From Actinomycetospora soli (GTDB lineage Bacteria > Actinomycetota > Actinomycetes > Mycobacteriales > Pseudonocardiaceae), in contig NZ_JAJNDA010000011.1 of assembly GCF_021026295.1 (NCBI RefSeq), forward strand, positions 174,606 to 238,605: 64,000 nucleotides of DNA, written 5' to 3'. The translations under genes were made by a program, and so were the position numbers. Of the stretch, positions 48,901-58,903 are shown piece after piece. The notes below the pieces were generated by a model that was given only the letters and a program-made list of their open reading frames with translations, made no database searches and was not told the DNA's origin. Position 1 is the stretch's first letter, and the number at the start of each line of letters is the position of its first letter.

Positions 48901-51900
48901 GCGGAGCCGGACCGTCGACACCGACGCCGCTGACGACGGCGGGCTCGTCCGGGACGAGCGCGGCCCGCTCGGCGAGCAGGTCGGCCACGGTGGCGTTCCC
49001 GACGTCGACGGTGTGCCCGTCCCGGGTCGCCACCACCGCGGCGTGCTCGTCGGGCAGGAGCGGGTCGAGCGCCGCGGCCGGCGCGGACGGATCGTCGAGC
49101 ACCTGGGCGAGGAGGTGGGAGAACCGCTCGAGCCAGCGGGACCCGTCGTCGCCGAGGGTGTGCCCGAGCGTGAGCCGCATCCGGGCGCCCGGGGTGACGA
49201 CGAAGGTCAGCGGGTAGTGCGTCGCGTCCGCGTTGCGCAGGGCGGTGACGCCGTGCCGGGCGGAGAACTCCTCGATCCGCTCCTCGCCGCCCTCGGGACG
49301 GTAGACGAACAGCGTGTCGAACAGCGTGGGGTGCGGCGAGCAGCGCTGGATCGCGCCGAGCCCGATCCACTCGTGCGGGGCGAGCGCGAGCCGCTCGGCC
49401 TGCACCCGCTCGACGAGCGCGCCGACCGGCTCGGCCGCGCGCAGCGTGAGCCGCGCCGGGGCGGTCGTCAGGAAGAGCCCGACGGTGTCCTCGACGTGCT
49501 CGACGGCGTCGGGGCGGCCCGCGACCGTGGTGCCGAAGACGACGTCGGTGCGTCCGGTGGCGACGCCGAGGACGAGGCCCCAGACCGTGGAGAGCACGGT
49601 GTTCGGGGTGACGCCGCGCTCGCGGGCGAGGGCGCGGACCCGTTCGGTGACCTCCGGCGCGAGTTCCAGGGAGTCCTCGCGCAGCGGCCGCGGCGACGAC
49701 GGGTCGACCAGGGTCGGCTCCTCCAGCCCGGCGAGGGCCGTCCGCCAGGCCTCCGTGGCCGCGGCGTCGTCCTGCGCGGCGAGCCAGGCGAGGTGGTCGC
49801 GGTAGGAGCCGGTCCGTCCGTCCGGCGTCCCGCCGTGCAGGGCGTCGAGGAGTTCGGTGAGGACGATCCACGCCGACCAGCCGTCCCAGAGCAGGAGATG
49901 GCGCGAGAGCAGGACGCGATCGGCCTCCGGCCCGTGCACGAGCAGGACGCGGAACAGCGGCGGGGCGGCGAGGTCGAAGCGCCGGTCGCGGTCCTCGGCG
50001 GTGACCCGGTCGACGTCGGCGGCGCTCGGGGCGTCGACCTCGACGACGGGCGGGTCGAGGTGCGCGGCGACGGCCTGCACGGGCTGGTCGAGCCCCGCGT
50101 CGGTGAACGCGGCGCGCAGCGCGTCGTGGCGCTCCAGGAGCGTGGCGACGGCCCGGCGGAGGTCCGCGACGTCGACGCGGTGGTCGAGGTCGATCGTCTC
50201 CTGGATGCCGTAGACGTCGGCGTCCGCGTCCATCGTCGCGTGGAAGTACAGGCCCTCCTGCAGCGGCGAGAGCGGCCAGACCTCGGCGACCTCGTACGGG
50301 GCGCGGACGTCCTCGCGCGCGACCGGCGCGACGAGCTCGTGCCGCCGGACCGGGCGGGTGTCGCCGGCCAGCGCCGCGATCCCCGCCGGGGTCCGCCCCC
50401 GCAGGACCTCCGCCGGGCCGACCTCCACGCCCGCGCGGCGGGCACGGCTCGCGACGCCGATCGAGGAGATGGAGTCACCGCCGAGGGCGAGGAAGTCGTC
50501 GTCGACGCCCACGTCCGTCCCGAGCACCTCGGCGAACACCGCGACCAGCGTCCGCTCGGCGTCGGTCGCGGGCTCACGCGCGGCGGCCCGCTCGGCGGTC
50601 GGGGCGGGCAGCGCCGCCCGGTCGAGCTTCCCGCTCGGCGTCAGGGGCAGGTCGTCGAGCACGACGACGGTGCTCGGCACCATCGCCTCGGGCAGCGTCC
50701 GGGCGACGGCGTCGCGCACCGCCCCGCCGTCGGGAACGTCTCCGACGACGTAGCCGACGAGGGCGGGGGAGGGTCCGTCGGTGCGCACGACCGCGGCCGC
50801 GCGGCGCACGCCGTCGACGGCGGCGAGCGCCGCCTCGACCTCGCCGAGCTCGAGGCGCTGGCCGCGGAGCTTGACCTGGCCGTCGGCGCGGCCGAGGTAC
50901 TCCAGCTCGCCGTCCGGACGACGCCGGACGACGTCGCCGGTGCGGTACCACCGCTCGCCGTCGGGCCCGGCGACGAACCGCTCCGCGGTCAGGCCGGGGC
51001 GGCCGACGTAGCCCCGCGCGAGCTGCACGCCGGCGAGGTGGAGCTCGCCGGGGACACCGTCCGGCACCGGACGGAGCGCGGGGTCGAGGACGTGGACGCG
51101 GGTGTTCCACACCGGTGCGCCGATCGGGACCACCGTCTCGCCGGGCAGGACGGTGTGGGCGGTGACGTCGACGGCCGCCTCGGTCGGGCCGTACAGGTTG
51201 TGGATCGCGGTGCCGGTCAGCTCGTGCCACTGGTGGGCGTCGCCTGCGGGCAGCGCCTCGCCGGAGGCGAACACGTGCCGCAGGCTCGCGGCCCAGGAGG
51301 CGTCGGCGGTGACGGTCCCGTCGGCGAGGAAGCCCGCGAGCATCGACGGGACGAAGTGCATCGTCGTGACCGCGTGGCGGGCGACGAGGTCGGCGAGGTG
51401 ACCGGGCTCGCGGTGTCCGCCGGGGCGGGCGAGGACGATCGCCGCGCCGACCGAGAGCGGCCAGAAGAACTCCCAGACGCTGACGTCGAAGCCGGTCGGG
51501 GTCTTCTGCAGGACGCGGTCGTCGGCGCCGAGGCCGTACGTGCCGTCCATCCAGGCGAGGCGGTTGTCGATCGCGCGGTGGCTGACGACGACGCCCTTGG
51601 GCCGACCCGTGGAGCCGGAGGTGAACAGGACGTAGGCGGCCGCGTCGAGGTCGGTGTCCGGCCAGGGGACGGTGCCGGTCGTGTCGTCGACCTCGACCCG
51701 CCGGACCCCGTCGGGGATCGGCGTGCCGGCCGTGGTGACCACCGTGGTCACCCCCGCGTCGGCGACCATCCCGGCGAGCCGTGACGCGGGCAGGTCGGGG
51801 TCGAGCGGGACGTAGGCCGCGCCGGCGCGCAGCACGCCGACGAGGGCGACGACGAGGTCCGCGCCGCGGGGCACGGCGACGCCGATCGTGTCGCCGGTGA

Positions 51901-54900
51901 GCCGCTCCGCGAGACCCGCGGCCCGGGCGTCGAGCTGGGCGTAGGTGAGCTCGGTGCCCGCCGCGTCGAGCACGGCCGTGGCGTCCGGCGTCGCCGCGAC
52001 CTGCTCGGCGATCCGGCGACCGAGGGTGCGGGGTGCGACGGGGTGGTCGGTGTCCTGGATCGGCTCCCTGCCATGGGGCAGAGCCGCGACGGTGGTGTCG
52101 AGGTCGACGGCGAGCGCGTCGAGGGTGCGGGCGAGGAGGTCGAGCACGAGCTGCGCGGCCGCGTCGGAGACCCGCGCGGCGTCGTGCTTGAGCGTCAGCA
52201 CGGTGTCCTCGCCGGTCGCGGCGATCAGGGCGAGCGGGTAGTGCACGGCGTCGACCACGTCGACGCCCTCGACGGTCACGTCCCCGCCCGCACCCGGCGC
52301 CGGGTAGTTCTCGACGACGACGAGCGAGTCGAACAGCTCCCCGTGGCCGAGGGCGCGCTGCAGGGCGCCGAGCGGGACGTCCTGGTGGTCGAGCAGGTCC
52401 GTGCGGCGCTCCTGGAGGCGGCGCAGGACGTCGGCCGCGGTGTCGCCGGGCGCCCACGTGACGCGCACGGGCACGGTGTTGACGAACAGCCCGACCGCCT
52501 CGCCGATGCCGTCCAGCCCGGCGTCGCGGCCGGAGACGGTGCTGCCGACGACGAGGTCCCGGCTGCCCGTGAGCGCGCCGACCGTGAGGCCCCACGCGCC
52601 GTGCAGGAGGGTGCCGAGGGTCAGGCCGCGCTGCCGGGCCGCCCGGGTGAGCCGACGGGTGGTCGCCGCGTCGAGGTCGTGCCGGATCTGGCGGTGGGGC
52701 GGCGTGGCACCCTCCGGTGCCGGCAATGCGTCACTTGCGCTGGACGCCAGGAAAGCCACATCGTCGGTTCCGCGGCCGGCGTCGGCCGACGGTGCGGTGT
52801 TGCTGTCACCGGGTGCGGAAGGGGAGCACGCCGATAGGGCATTGCCGGCACGGGGACGTGCCTCCGCGGTCGGCAGCACGTCGGCCAGCAGCGTCGGGCC
52901 GTCCAGGTCCGCGAGCGCCGACCGCCAGGCCGACACCGCCGCGTCGTCGTCCCGGGCCGCCTCGACCGCGGCGTACCGGCGGCGCATCAGGGCGGTGTCG
53001 TCGACGCCCGTGCCGCCGAGGACCTCACGCACGAGCAGCGCCACGGACCAGCCGTCGAGGACGAGGTGCTCGAACGTCAGCACCAGCCGCGCCTCGTCGT
53101 CGGCGGTCCGGAGCAGCGCCGCACGCAGCAGGGGCGGCGCCGCCAGGTCGAACCGGGCTGCACGCTCGCGGGCGATCTCCGCGTCGACCGAGGAGTCGAC
53201 CGAGGAGTCGACCGACTCCGACGACCGCAGGTCCACCTCCCGCCACGGCAGCTCGACGGTCCCGGCGATCACCTGCACCACGCGCCCGTCGTCGCGCTGG
53301 ACGAACCCGGCGCGCAGCTGCGGGTGCCGGTCGAGCGCGGCCTGCAGGCCGGAGCGCACGGCGGCGGGGGAGATCGCGCCGCGCAGCCGCACGACCTCCG
53401 TGACCACGTAGACGTCGGAGACCGCCGCGTGGAAGAAGAAGCCCTCCTGCAGCGGCGACGCCGGCCACACGTCCGCGGCGTCTCCCGCGGGGGTCGAGCT
53501 CCGCTGCGCCGCGTCTCCCGTCGGCCCGTCCACCAGCGGCCCGTCCGGCACGACGACGTCGTCGGTCGCCACCGCGACGGCGGCCAGCCCGGCCACGGTG
53601 CGCTCGGTGAAGATCTGGCGCGGCGTGATCTCCAGCCCGGCCGCGCGGGCGCGCACCACGAGCGAGATCGAGACGATCGAGTCGCCGCCGATCGCGAAGA
53701 AGTCGTCCTCGGCGCCGACGCCCGGCACGCCCAGCACCTCGGAGACGAGGGCGGCGAGCAGTTCCTCGCGCGGCGAGCGCGGGGCCACGCCGCCGACCTC
53801 GGCGGCCGGATCGGGCAGCGGCAGCGCGTCCACGTCGAGCTTCCCCGACGACCGCATCGGCAGCGCCGGCACCGCCACGAGCCCCGACGGCACGAGGTGC
53901 GCCGGGAGTTCGGCCCGCAGCGCCTCCCGCAGCCGCGTCGTCACCTGCGCGACGTCGCGGAACGGCGCGGGCCGGGTCGCGGTCCCCGTGCCGCCCGGCA
54001 CGTACACCGGGCCGTCCGCGCCGAACAGGGCCACCAGGCACGTCGGGTCCGACGGGTCCGGCGCCACCCCTGACGCCCCCCACGCGACGAGGTCCTCCGG
54101 GTCCACCCCGCCGAGGACGTCGACGTCCGGGGCCAGCCGCGCGTTCGGGATGCCGGCCACCCGCACCGGGCGCCCGTCGGGCACCCGACCCGACCACGGC
54201 ACCGTCGGGACGTCCGTTCCCGACGACGGGCCCATCCGCAGGGTGGCGTGGAAGCGGTACCGGGACAGCTCGTCGTGCACCCGCCCGCGCTCCACCGTCA
54301 CGTCCACCGCGAGCCCGAGCGACGCCCCCACGGCGCACACCAGGTCGGGGTCGACGAGCAGTTCCGGTTCCCACGCGACCCCGGCCTCGACCGCGCGCCG
54401 GGCGTCCTCCCCGGTCAGGCCCTGGGCGCGCGCCACCCCGGTGCGCAGCGCGCGGAGCAGCCCCGCGTGCCGCAGGTCGCCGAGGAACAGCACGCCGTCC
54501 TCGGCCAGCAGCCCCGCCGTCTGCGCGACGACGTCCCGCAGGTAGCCCTCGTCCGGGAAGTACTGCGCCACCGAGTTCACGACGACGAGGTCGAACGGCC
54601 CGGTCAGCCCGCCCACCTCGTGCGCCGGCCGTGCCTCCAGAGTCACCCGCGCGGCCCACGGCTCCGGCGCGACCCGCCGTCGCAACCCCTCGATGCCGGC
54701 GGCGGAGAGGTCGATCCCGACGAAGGAGTCGACGTGCGGGGCGATCTCGGTGAGCAGCAGCCCCGAGCCGACCCCGACCTCCAGCACCCGCCGCGCCGCG
54801 GGGGCCGCCGCGCGGATCGCGTCGACGGTGGCGTCGCGCCAGGCGCGCATGTGCTCGCGGGGGAGGGGCGAGCCGTCGTAGGTCGAGTTCCAGCCGGCGA

Positions 54901-56317
54901 ACCCGTCCTCGAAGGTCGCGTCGGCGTCGGCCGCGGAGTAGAGCAGCTCGTGCAGCTCCTCCCACTCGCCCACGTCGGCCGTGCCCTCCAGCGACGGCAC
55001 GACGTAGGCCACCAGGCGCTCGTCGCGCACGACGACGGCCGCCTGCGCGACCTCCGGCCGGGCCCGCAGCACCGACTCGACCTCGCCGGGCTCCACCCGG
55101 AACCCGCGGATCTGCACCTGGTCGTCGGTGCGGCCCAGGAAGTCGAGGACGCCGCCGTCGGTCCGCACGAGGTCGCCGGTGCGGTAGAGCCGCGCGCCGG
55201 GCGGGCCGAAGGGGCTCGCGACGAAGCGCTCGGCCGTCAGGTCGGGCCGCCCCAGGTACCCGCGGGCGAGGCCGGGACCCCCGAGGTAGAGCTCGCCCGA
55301 CCCGCCGTCGGGAACGGGTGCCAGGTCGGGGCCGAGGACGTACGCCGTGGTCAGCGGGTCGGCGATGCCGATGGGGACGCTCGAGCGCGTCGTGTCCGGG
55401 TCGACCGCGCCGAGCGTGGAGTTCACGGTCGCCTCGGTCGGCCCGTAGGCGTTGAACATCCGCCGCCCGCGGCCCCAGCGCGCGACGAGCTCCGGGGACA
55501 CCCGCTCGGTGCCCGCGAGCAGCGTCGCGGGCGGGAGGTCGACGTCCGGCGGCATCGCCGCGAGCAGCACCGGCGGCAGGATCATGAACGTGATGCCGTG
55601 GGTCCACGCGTAGTCCGCGAGCTCGCGCGTCGGCGTCCGCAGCTCGGACGGCACGACGACGAGGCGTCCGCCGGAGAGCAGGGCGAGGCACAGGTCCCAG
55701 AACGCGACGTCGAAGCTCGGCGAGGCGAAGGCGAGGACGCGGTCCTCGGGGCCGATGCCGAACCGCTCGGTCTGCGTGGCGACCAGACCGTCGACGCCCG
55801 CATGGGTCACGACGACGCCCTTGGGTCGCCCGGTCGAGCCGGACGTGTGGATGACGTACGCGGCGTGCTCCGCCGTGACCCCCGGGTCGAGCGGCGCCCG
55901 GGGGCCCCGGTCGAGGTCGAGGTCGTCGAGATACAGCGGGTCCGGCACCCCGGGGTCCTGACGGCGGGTGGTCACGACGACGGCGGGCCGCGCGTCCGCG
56001 AGCACGGCCGCGACCCGGGCGGGCGGCTGGTCGACGTCGAGCGGGACGTAGGCCGCGCCCGCGCACAGCACCGCGACCTGGGCCACGACGAGGTCGGCCC
56101 CGCGGGGCAGCGCGATCGCGACCAGCCGTTCGGGCCCGGCGCCGCGGTCGAGCAGGACCTGCGCGAGCCGGGCCGCGCGGTCGGCGAGCTCGCGGTAGGT
56201 GAGCCGTTCGTCGGCGTGGACGACCGCGATCGCGTCCCCGCGCCGGTCGACCTGTTCGGCGAAGCGGTCGGGCCAGGTCCGCAGCCCGGTGGTCGTGGGA
56301 CGGCCGGTGACGGTCAT
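42926..56317 (-). CDS. Tetramodular siderophore NRPS with A-MT loading module
   Basis: 4463 residues, uninterrupted. By eye: A1 (about 15-845) with an embedded methyltransferase between core motifs 8 and 9 (about 447-690; [12 protein letters not shown] near 509), PCP1 (GGDSI, 877), C2 (955-1412), A2 (1432-1895), PCP2 (GGDSI, 1942), C3 (2015-2429), A3 (2442-2945), PCP3 (GGHSL, 2995), C4 (3057-3495), A4 (3512-3982), PCP4 (GGHSM, 4024), terminal C5 (4070-4463). Specificity positions: A1 DVWILAAVN, A2 DVWHFSLVD (serine), A3 DMENLGLIN (N5-hydroxyornithine), A4 DVFIVVAVN. C5 has GYLAVDEWS in place of HHxxxDG, and C3 has an atypical HLLLWDG. There is no thioesterase or epimerisation domain. ATG 56317 overlaps the monooxygenase stop. 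A degenerate repeat lies within C2 (52717-52851). Confidence 0.95.
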   Translation of the reverse strand: MTVTGRPTTTGLRTWPDRFAEQVDRRGDAIAVVHADERLTYRELADRAARLAQVLLDRGAGPERLVAIALPRGADLVVAQVAVLCAGAAYVPLDVDQPPARVAAVLADARPAVVVTTRRQDPGVPDPLYLDDLDLDRGPRAPLDPGVTAEHAAYVIHTSGSTGRPKGVVVTHAGVDGLVATQTERFGIGPEDRVLAFASPSFDVAFWDLCLALLSGGRLVVVPSELRTPTRELADYAWTHGITFMILPPVLLAAMPPDVDLPPATLLAGTERVSPELVARWGRGRRMFNAYGPTEATVNSTLGAVDPDTTRSSVPIGIADPLTTAYVLGPDLAPVPDGGSGELYLGGPGLARGYLGRPDLTAERFVASPFGPPGARLYRTGDLVRTDGGVLDFLGRTDDQVQIRGFRVEPGEVESVLRARPEVAQAAVVVRDERLVAYVVPSLEGTADVGEWEELHELLYSAADADATFEDGFAGWNSTYDGSPLPREHMRAWRDATVDAIRAAAPAARRVLEVGVGSGLLLTEIAPHVDSFVGIDLSAAGIEGLRRRVAPEPWAARVTLEARPAHEVGGLTGPFDLVVVNSVAQYFPDEGYLRDVVAQTAGLLAEDGVLFLGDLRHAGLLRALRTGVARAQGLTGEDARRAVEAGVAWEPELLVDPDLVCAVGASLGLAVDVTVERGRVHDELSRYRFHATLRMGPSSGTDVPTVPWSGRVPDGRPVRVAGIPNARLAPDVDVLGGVDPEDLVAWGASGVAPDPSDPTCLVALFGADGPVYVPGGTGTATRPAPFRDVAQVTTRLREALRAELPAHLVPSGLVAVPALPMRSSGKLDVDALPLPDPAAEVGGVAPRSPREELLAALVSEVLGVPGVGAEDDFFAIGGDSIVSISLVVRARAAGLEITPRQIFTERTVAGLAAVAVATDDVVVPDGPLVDGPTGDAAQRSSTPAGDAADVWPASPLQEGFFFHAAVSDVYVVTEVVRLRGAISPAAVRSGLQAALDRHPQLRAGFVQRDDGRVVQVIAGTVELPWREVDLRSSESVDSSVDSSVDAEIARERAARFDLAAPPLLRAALLRTADDEARLVLTFEHLVLDGWSVALLVREVLGGTGVDDTALMRRRYAAVEAARDDDAAVSAWRSALADLDGPTLLADVLPTAEARPRAGNALSACSPSAPGDSNTAPSADAGRGTDDVAFLASSASDALPAPEGATPPHRQIRHDLDAATTRRLTRAARQRGLTLGTLLHGAWGLTVGALTGSRDLVVGSTVSGRDAGLDGIGEAVGLFVNTVPVRVTWAPGDTAADVLRRLQERRTDLLDHQDVPLGALQRALGHGELFDSLVVVENYPAPGAGGDVTVEGVDVVDAVHYPLALIAATGEDTVLTLKHDAARVSDAAAQLVLDLLARTLDALAVDLDTTVAALPHGREPIQDTDHPVAPRTLGRRIAEQVAATPDATAVLDAAGTELTYAQLDARAAGLAERLTGDTIGVAVPRGADLVVALVGVLRAGAAYVPLDPDLPASRLAGMVADAGVTTVVTTAGTPIPDGVRRVEVDDTTGTVPWPDTDLDAAAYVLFTSGSTGRPKGVVVSHRAIDNRLAWMDGTYGLGADDRVLQKTPTGFDVSVWEFFWPLSVGAAIVLARPGGHREPGHLADLVARHAVTTMHFVPSMLAGFLADGTVTADASWAASLRHVFASGEALPAGDAHQWHELTGTAIHNLYGPTEAAVDVTAHTVLPGETVVPIGAPVWNTRVHVLDPALRPVPDGVPGELHLAGVQLARGYVGRPGLTAERFVAGPDGERWYRTGDVVRRRPDGELEYLGRADGQVKLRGQRLELGEVEAALAAVDGVRRAAAVVRTDGPSPALVGYVVGDVPDGGAVRDAVARTLPEAMVPSTVVVLDDLPLTPSGKLDRAALPAPTAERAAAREPATDAERTLVAVFAEVLGTDVGVDDDFLALGGDSISSIGVASRARRAGVEVGPAEVLRGRTPAGIAALAGDTRPVRRHELVAPVAREDVRAPYEVAEVWPLSPLQEGLYFHATMDADADVYGIQETIDLDHRVDVADLRRAVATLLERHDALRAAFTDAGLDQPVQAVAAHLDPPVVEVDAPSAADVDRVTAEDRDRRFDLAAPPLFRVLLVHGPEADRVLLSRHLLLWDGWSAWIVLTELLDALHGGTPDGRTGSYRDHLAWLAAQDDAAATEAWRTALAGLEEPTLVDPSSPRPLREDSLELAPEVTERVRALARERGVTPNTVLSTVWGLVLGVATGRTDVVFGTTVAGRPDAVEHVEDTVGLFLTTAPARLTLRAAEPVGALVERVQAERLALAPHEWIGLGAIQRCSPHPTLFDTLFVYRPEGGEERIEEFSARHGVTALRNADATHYPLTFVVTPGARMRLTLGHTLGDDGSRWLERFSHLLAQVLDDPSAPAAALDPLLPDEHAAVVATRDGHTVDVGNATVADLLAERAALVPDEPAVVSGVGVDGPAPRRSASVRLTYAELDAAIDRTARLLRSRGAGPETVVALAVPRSAETVIALFAVLRAGAAYLPLELDHPAERLVETMRDARPVVLLTVAAVAPRLADADVPALVIDDPAVAAERDALPVGPLPDVDGFARDDPARLDRPAYVIYTSGSTGRPKGVVTPYRGLTGMQLNHRTEIFEPVITAAGGRRLRIAHTVSFAFDMSWEELLWLVEGHEVHVLDEELRRDATRLVAHARTEEVDVVNVTPTYAEALLEEGLLDHRPMPLVLLGGEAVSDTLWSALRDADGVLGYNLYGPTEYTINTLGAGTADSTTPAVGKPIVNTRAHVLDPWLRPVPDGVPGELYIAGAGLARGYLDRFGLTAERFVADADGGRMYRTGDLVRRRPDGILDYLGRTDDQVKIRGHRVEPGEVAAAVSALDGVHRAAVVADRRGPGGARLVAYVVGRTDGVRDELRTRLPDHLVPAAVVAVDDLPLTVNGKLDVGALPAPDLAAPGSGRAPAGPVEETLCGLFADVLGLERVGPDDAFFDLGGHSLLATRLLSRARQALSADLTLRELFDAPTPAGLAALVGEGTGSTRPELVARDVDGPVPLSPAQQRLWMLAQLDGAGAAYHYPLVVRLTGELDVDALEAALDDVVARHAPLRTVVAGETQRVLEHARVPWQRWHTADVQGQPWATADLADVADLVDAEIARPFALDRELPIRALLIADGNGHVLVLTLHHIATDEWSDRPFADDLAAAYAARREGRAPEFTPLPVDYADYTRWQSALLDAVGEEQLAFWARTLDGAPEELVLPTDRPRPARPSFTGGTITLPLDGEVSAGLRALAAEHGASTFMVLQAAVATLLARVGAGVDLPLGAPVAGRDDPRLDDLVGFFVNTVVLRTDLSGAPGFGALVDRVRETDLAAFAHADVPFEAVVSHLDPPRTVARTPLFQVMVGHHVRSGSPLSLAGVEAEEVEVAHRTAMFDLVFSFAETDGQLTLHLEYAADLFDPESARRLAARFAVVARTVVGSPDTPVDDVDVLLAGEREALARFGGSPTARPVAEETFTAAFARWVATTPDAIAVADVGRELSYAELDALAAGIASLLDVGPGDVVGVAVPRSVTMVATVLAVLRRGAAWLPLDLAHPADRLEHMLRDSGAALVVVTPETDPTTPAVGKRLVLPEVLPDAGPGPVEVPLAATAYVIYTSGSTGRPKGVAVPHEGIASLAATAVDRMGVTADSRVLQFASVGFDVAAFELVMGLTLGARLVVLPDAARVAGPALTTFLREHRVTHAILPPSLVAALPDDATIPDGTTVLVGTETVPPAVVARWAERLDLFVAYGLTEATVNSTLWRARPGWEGPLPIGEPDPNTVVRILDGRLRPVPPGVAGDLYVGGRGLATGYLGKPGLTAGRFVAARDGARLYRTGDRARWRADGDVDFLGRDDDQVKVRGVRIEPGEVASALADHPEVRQAVVVADSDGDLTRLVGYVTPDGAPDPSSVRDHAAARLPEHMVPSLVIVVGAIPLTPNGKLDRRALPAPDWSALVGGVAPATAEEEALARLVAGTLRLETVGVTDDFFALGGHSMAAMRLLSAIRTELDAELAVRDVFEAPTVRALAARVAAAPRARPALVRTDGGPAVAPAQRWRLARGLRPRPDHVLRLAGPFSSDVLSAALDDVTGRHEPLTWSYPDGAPVPVDVPLRRSSASAASSAQEPFDLAVEPPFRAHLLDDGSLLLVLGYLAVDEWSVVPLLRDLARAVAARSSGSAPSFAPLPVTYADYARWAAASPGAGEVPPGLEGLPTTVFGASSGPAASSGAAPDRTGGPLDEGAAVTDTVTVPAEVRRGLDALARRHGASLLMVLQTGLAHALGALGYGPDLPLAALTAGRTDAALDGLVGGIADVVVLRTPTDATVEEVRAGDLAAFAYAATPFVVTAEATGLWRPPVLLVQHEEPSLEQETSVLGELTAVPTGVSDADLVVSFAESAPGTELTLEVTRRVEVVPADVAARLVSALADLVP
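52717..52851. repeat. Degenerate repeat insertion in NRPS C2
   Basis: Bounded by 12-base inverted ends GTGCCGGCAATG and CATTGCCGGCAC. The inside contains decayed family A pieces (the minus strand of 52746-52772 reads CGACGATGTGGCTTTCCTG, and TGTTGCTGTCACCGGGTG lies on the plus strand). It encodes about 45 Ser/Ala-rich residues between the two lobes of the second condensation domain. Confidence 0.65.
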
Positions 56318-57669
56318 CGGCCGGCGGCGGCAGCGACGGTCGGCCGGGCGAGCGGCGCGCCCCGGTCGGCGTCCCGCGCGGCGACCATGGCGGCCACCAT
56401 CTCGCCCGCGCGCACCGCGACGTTGGAGAGCAGCGTCGAGGTCAGCCCGTGCGTGTGCTCGGTGGCCCCGGGCGCGAAGAAGCCCGCCGTGACGTGGGGC
56501 GGGGTGACCACGCTGTAGTCGCGGTGGAAGTGGGCCCGGCCCTGGTCGTCGCGCGGCCAGTCGGCGGCGGCGTCGCCCAGCATCGCGAGCGGGTCGGCAC
56601 AGCGGTAGCCGGTGCAGTAGACGACGAGGTCGGCCTCGACGGTCTCCCGCCGCCCGTCGATCAGCGACTCCACGACGACGTCGGTGTGGTCGGCGTGCGG
56701 CCGGACGTCGGCCACCTCGGAGGCGTTGTGGAACCGCAGCCGCTCGCGACCGGCGACGCGCTCCTTGTAGTGCTGCCGGTAGAGCGCGGTGATCAGCTCG
56801 CCGTCGACCACCGAGTAGTTCGTGTTGCCGTGGTAGCCGAGGATCCGGTCCTTGACCTCGGGGGGCGCCGCGTAGAAGTCGTCGACGGCGTCGGGGTCGA
56901 AGATGCGGTTGGCGAACGAGCTGTCGTCGGCCGGGCTGAAGCCGTAGCGGGCGAAGATCGCGGAGACCTCGGCGGCGGGGAAGCGTCGGTGCAGGTGGTC
57001 GACCACCTCCGCGGCGCTCTGCCCCGCGCCCACCACCGCGAGCCGGCGCGGGTCGTGGATCTCGGGCAGGCGGTGCAGGAGGTCCTTCGAATGCCACACG
57101 CGGTCGCCCAGGGGCGTGCCCTCCGGGACGTGCGGGACGAGCCCGGTCCCGAGCACGACGTTCCGGGCGGTGAGGGTGCGCTCACCGTCGGGACCCTCGA
57201 CGTCGACCTCCACGAGATCGGCCGGCCCGCCCGGTCCGGGCACCAGCCGGAGGCCCGTGACCTCGGTGCCGTAGTCGACGACGTCCGCCGGGATCCGGTC
57301 CGCGGCCCACTCCAGGTAGTCGTGGAACTCCTCGCGGGTGGGGTACGAGCTGCCGTAGTTGATGAAGTCGACGAGGCGGTCGCGGTCGTACAGGTAGGAC
57401 ACGAAGGAGAAGCCGCTGCGCGGGTTGCGCAGGGTGGCGAGGTCCTTGAGGTAGCTGACCTGCATCGTCGCGTCCTCGAGCAGCATCCCGCGGTGCCAGC
57501 CGAAGCGCTCCTGGCGCTCGAGGAAGTGGCCGGTGAGCGGTGGGCCGGGGTGCGTCTCGCCGTATTCGGCGAGGGCGATCGCGAGCGCGAGGTTGGAGGG
57601 GCCGAACCCGACCCCGACGACGTCGAACACGGTCTCCCGGCCGGCGGGGTGCTGCGGGACAGCAGGCAT
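56314..57669 (-). CDS. L-ornithine N5-monooxygenase
   Basis: 451 residues. An FAD/NADPH enzyme that hydroxylates the side-chain nitrogen of ornithine, giving the hydroxamate precursor. FAD site [15 protein letters not shown]; substrate/flavin region [28 protein letters not shown] (shortened here); NADPH site [15 protein letters not shown]; late motif VVYCTGYR and [16 protein letters not shown] near the C terminus. ATG at 57669 follows GGAAGGA at a normal distance. It is the first gene of the leftward biosynthetic transcript, overlapping the NRPS start. An iron box lies 34 bases upstream. Confidence 0.96.
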   Translation of the reverse strand: MPAVPQHPAGRETVFDVVGVGFGPSNLALAIALAEYGETHPGPPLTGHFLERQERFGWHRGMLLEDATMQVSYLKDLATLRNPRSGFSFVSYLYDRDRLVDFINYGSSYPTREEFHDYLEWAADRIPADVVDYGTEVTGLRLVPGPGGPADLVEVDVEGPDGERTLTARNVVLGTGLVPHVPEGTPLGDRVWHSKDLLHRLPEIHDPRRLAVVGAGQSAAEVVDHLHRRFPAAEVSAIFARYGFSPADDSSFANRIFDPDAVDDFYAAPPEVKDRILGYHGNTNYSVVDGELITALYRQHYKERVAGRERLRFHNASEVADVRPHADHTDVVVESLIDGRRETVEADLVVYCTGYRCADPLAMLGDAAADWPRDDQGRAHFHRDYSVVTPPHVTAGFFAPGATEHTHGLTSTLLSNVAVRAGEMVAAMVAARDADRGAPLARPTVAAAAGR

Positions 57670-57702
57670 CGGCGTCCTTCCAACGAGGTACCAGGCGACG
57701 AG

Positions 57703-57721
57703 TTAGGTGAGGCTAACCTGC
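57703..57721. promoter_or_regulatory. Iron box before the siderophore biosynthesis operon
   Basis: TTAGGTGAGGCTAACCTGC matches the IdeR/DmdR consensus strongly, and is placed to control the monooxygenase-NRPS transcript. The remaining stretch to 57923 holds no other gene that I can support. Confidence 0.92.
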
Positions 57722-57923
57722 CGGTAGGACGCCGGTCCATCGTTGTGGACGTCACGGCGGGTGTGTGCGCGATGACGGTCGGCACACCGCGCGGTCGGCG
57801 CAGCGTCGGCTCGCGGCACCGCCGTCGGGGTGGTCGGTCACGGCCCGCGGTCGTTCGAGATTCACCCGCACGGGCGGCACGGCTCGGACGACGGGTCGCC
57901 CCGGGTGGCCGCAGAATGGATGC

Positions 57924-58436
57924 ATGACGACCGAGGCGCGCCGAGTGGTCCGTGATGCGCGTCCAGCGGTCGACGAGCGGTCGTCGGGCGGCTGGGGTGC
58001 CTGGCCGCCCGAGGCGCCCGGTGACCGTCCGTTGTCGATGACCTCGTGCTCCGACCGCACCGAGCACGCGGTGATGGCCACCGAGCTCGAGCAGGCGAAC
58101 CGCACGGGACAGCCTCCGATGGGGCTGTGCGGCGTGGTCGTGGACCCGGCGCCGCTGGGCGCCACGGGTGCGCACGTGTGCCGTCCCTGCCGGGAGGCCG
58201 TCAGCCGCCGTCGGCGGGCGTCCCGTCCGGCGGCGCCGACGCCGTGGGCCGTGCTGGTGCAGTGGTACGCGGCGCTGGTGCGGCTCCTGCGCGCAGGCAT
58301 GCCCGCGTCGGCGGGGCCGAAGGCGATCGCCGCTCCGCGGCAGGCGCTCGCGCTCCCGCCGGTGCCCACGCGTCAGCCGGCCCGCGCCCCGCATCCGGTG
58401 CGCGAGCCGGGCGGACGGCACCGGCGCCCGGAGTAG
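57924..58436 (+). CDS. Hypothetical protein with CxxC-type motif
   Basis: 170 residues. I do not recognise a family. The middle reads MTSCSDRTEHAVMATELE and then LCGVVVDPAPLGATGAHVCRPCREAV, in which three cysteines (C...CxxC) could bind zinc. The rest is Arg/Pro/Ala-rich. Third codon positions are mostly G or C in this frame. ATG at 57924. Its expression is independent of the siderophore operon (opposite direction). It is not an MbtH-like protein, judging from the absence of the NxExQxSxWP pattern. Confidence 0.5.
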   Translation: MTTEARRVVRDARPAVDERSSGGWGAWPPEAPGDRPLSMTSCSDRTEHAVMATELEQANRTGQPPMGLCGVVVDPAPLGATGAHVCRPCREAVSRRRRASRPAAPTPWAVLVQWYAALVRLLRAGMPASAGPKAIAAPRQALALPPVPTRQPARAPHPVREPGGRHRRPE

Positions 58437-58519
58437 GCCGGTCCGGCGCGTCGGTGGGCCCCTCCCGCCCCGGGTGCGCGCGGTGACGCGTGGCCCGCAC
58501 CCGGGGGGAGGTCACCCGG

Positions 58520-58675
58520 TCAGTGCTTCTTGCCCCCGCCGCCGAAGCGCTTGAACAGGTCCTGCGCCTTCTGCCGGTTCTTCGGGTCCGAGGCGTAGCG
58601 CTTCGCCTGGTCGGTGTACTTGCGTCCCTGGGGGCTCTTGAGGAACTCCGAGACCTTGCTGAACAGACCGGGCAC
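58520..58675 (-). CDS. Small basic conserved actinobacterial protein
   Basis: 51 residues: GLFSKVSEFLKSPQGRKYT, then DQAKRYASDPKNRQKAQDL and FKRFGGGGKKH. It is very Lys/Arg-rich and amphipathic. Similar short proteins with SPQGRK and DPKNR patterns occur widely in actinobacteria; the function is unknown. GTG at 58675 was chosen because AGGAG precedes it by seven bases; longer upstream starts lack a ribosome site. It diverges from etfB. Confidence 0.75.
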   Translation of the reverse strand: MPGLFSKVSEFLKSPQGRKYTDQAKRYASDPKNRQKAQDLFKRFGGGGKKH

Positions 58676-58726
58676 GGGTGATCTCCTACCGGGAATCCGT
58701 TGTGTCCCCCTCAGCATAGGAGTTCC

Positions 58727-58771
58727 AAGTTACCCGTCAGTAGCTCCCTACTACCTACTCACGGGTAACTT
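58727..58771. promoter_or_regulatory. Inverted repeat in the etf promoter region
   Basis: Arms AAGTTACCCGT and ACGGGTAACTT separated by 23 bases. Each arm starts a 14-base motif TTACCCGNNNGTAG (58730-58743 forward, 58755-58768 reverse). A third copy lies at 58834-58847. It is placed between the divergent small basic protein gene and etfB, and is a likely regulator site. Confidence 0.65.
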
Positions 58772-58833
58772 GAGAGGGGTACGCCACGTCGCTCTCGCGG
58801 CGAGGACGTGGGACAGTCGGGTCAGTGGCGTAG

Positions 58834-58847
58834 TTACCCGCCGGTAG
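58834..58847. promoter_or_regulatory. Third TTACCCG-type motif before etfB
   Basis: TTACCCGCCGGTAG, itself a short palindrome (TACC-N4-GGTA), 56 bases before the etfB ATG. It resembles TetR-family operators. Confidence 0.55.
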
Positions 58848-58903
58848 CCATGAGGCCCCGGGGCGACCGCCAGCACGTGAGCACAGGAGGTCACGGAACA
58901 ACC

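Noticed and set aside
57924..58436. An MbtH-like protein for the NRPS.
   Set aside because: The length and sequence do not fit (170 residues, no NxExQxSxWP signature) and the gene is outside the iron-controlled transcripts.
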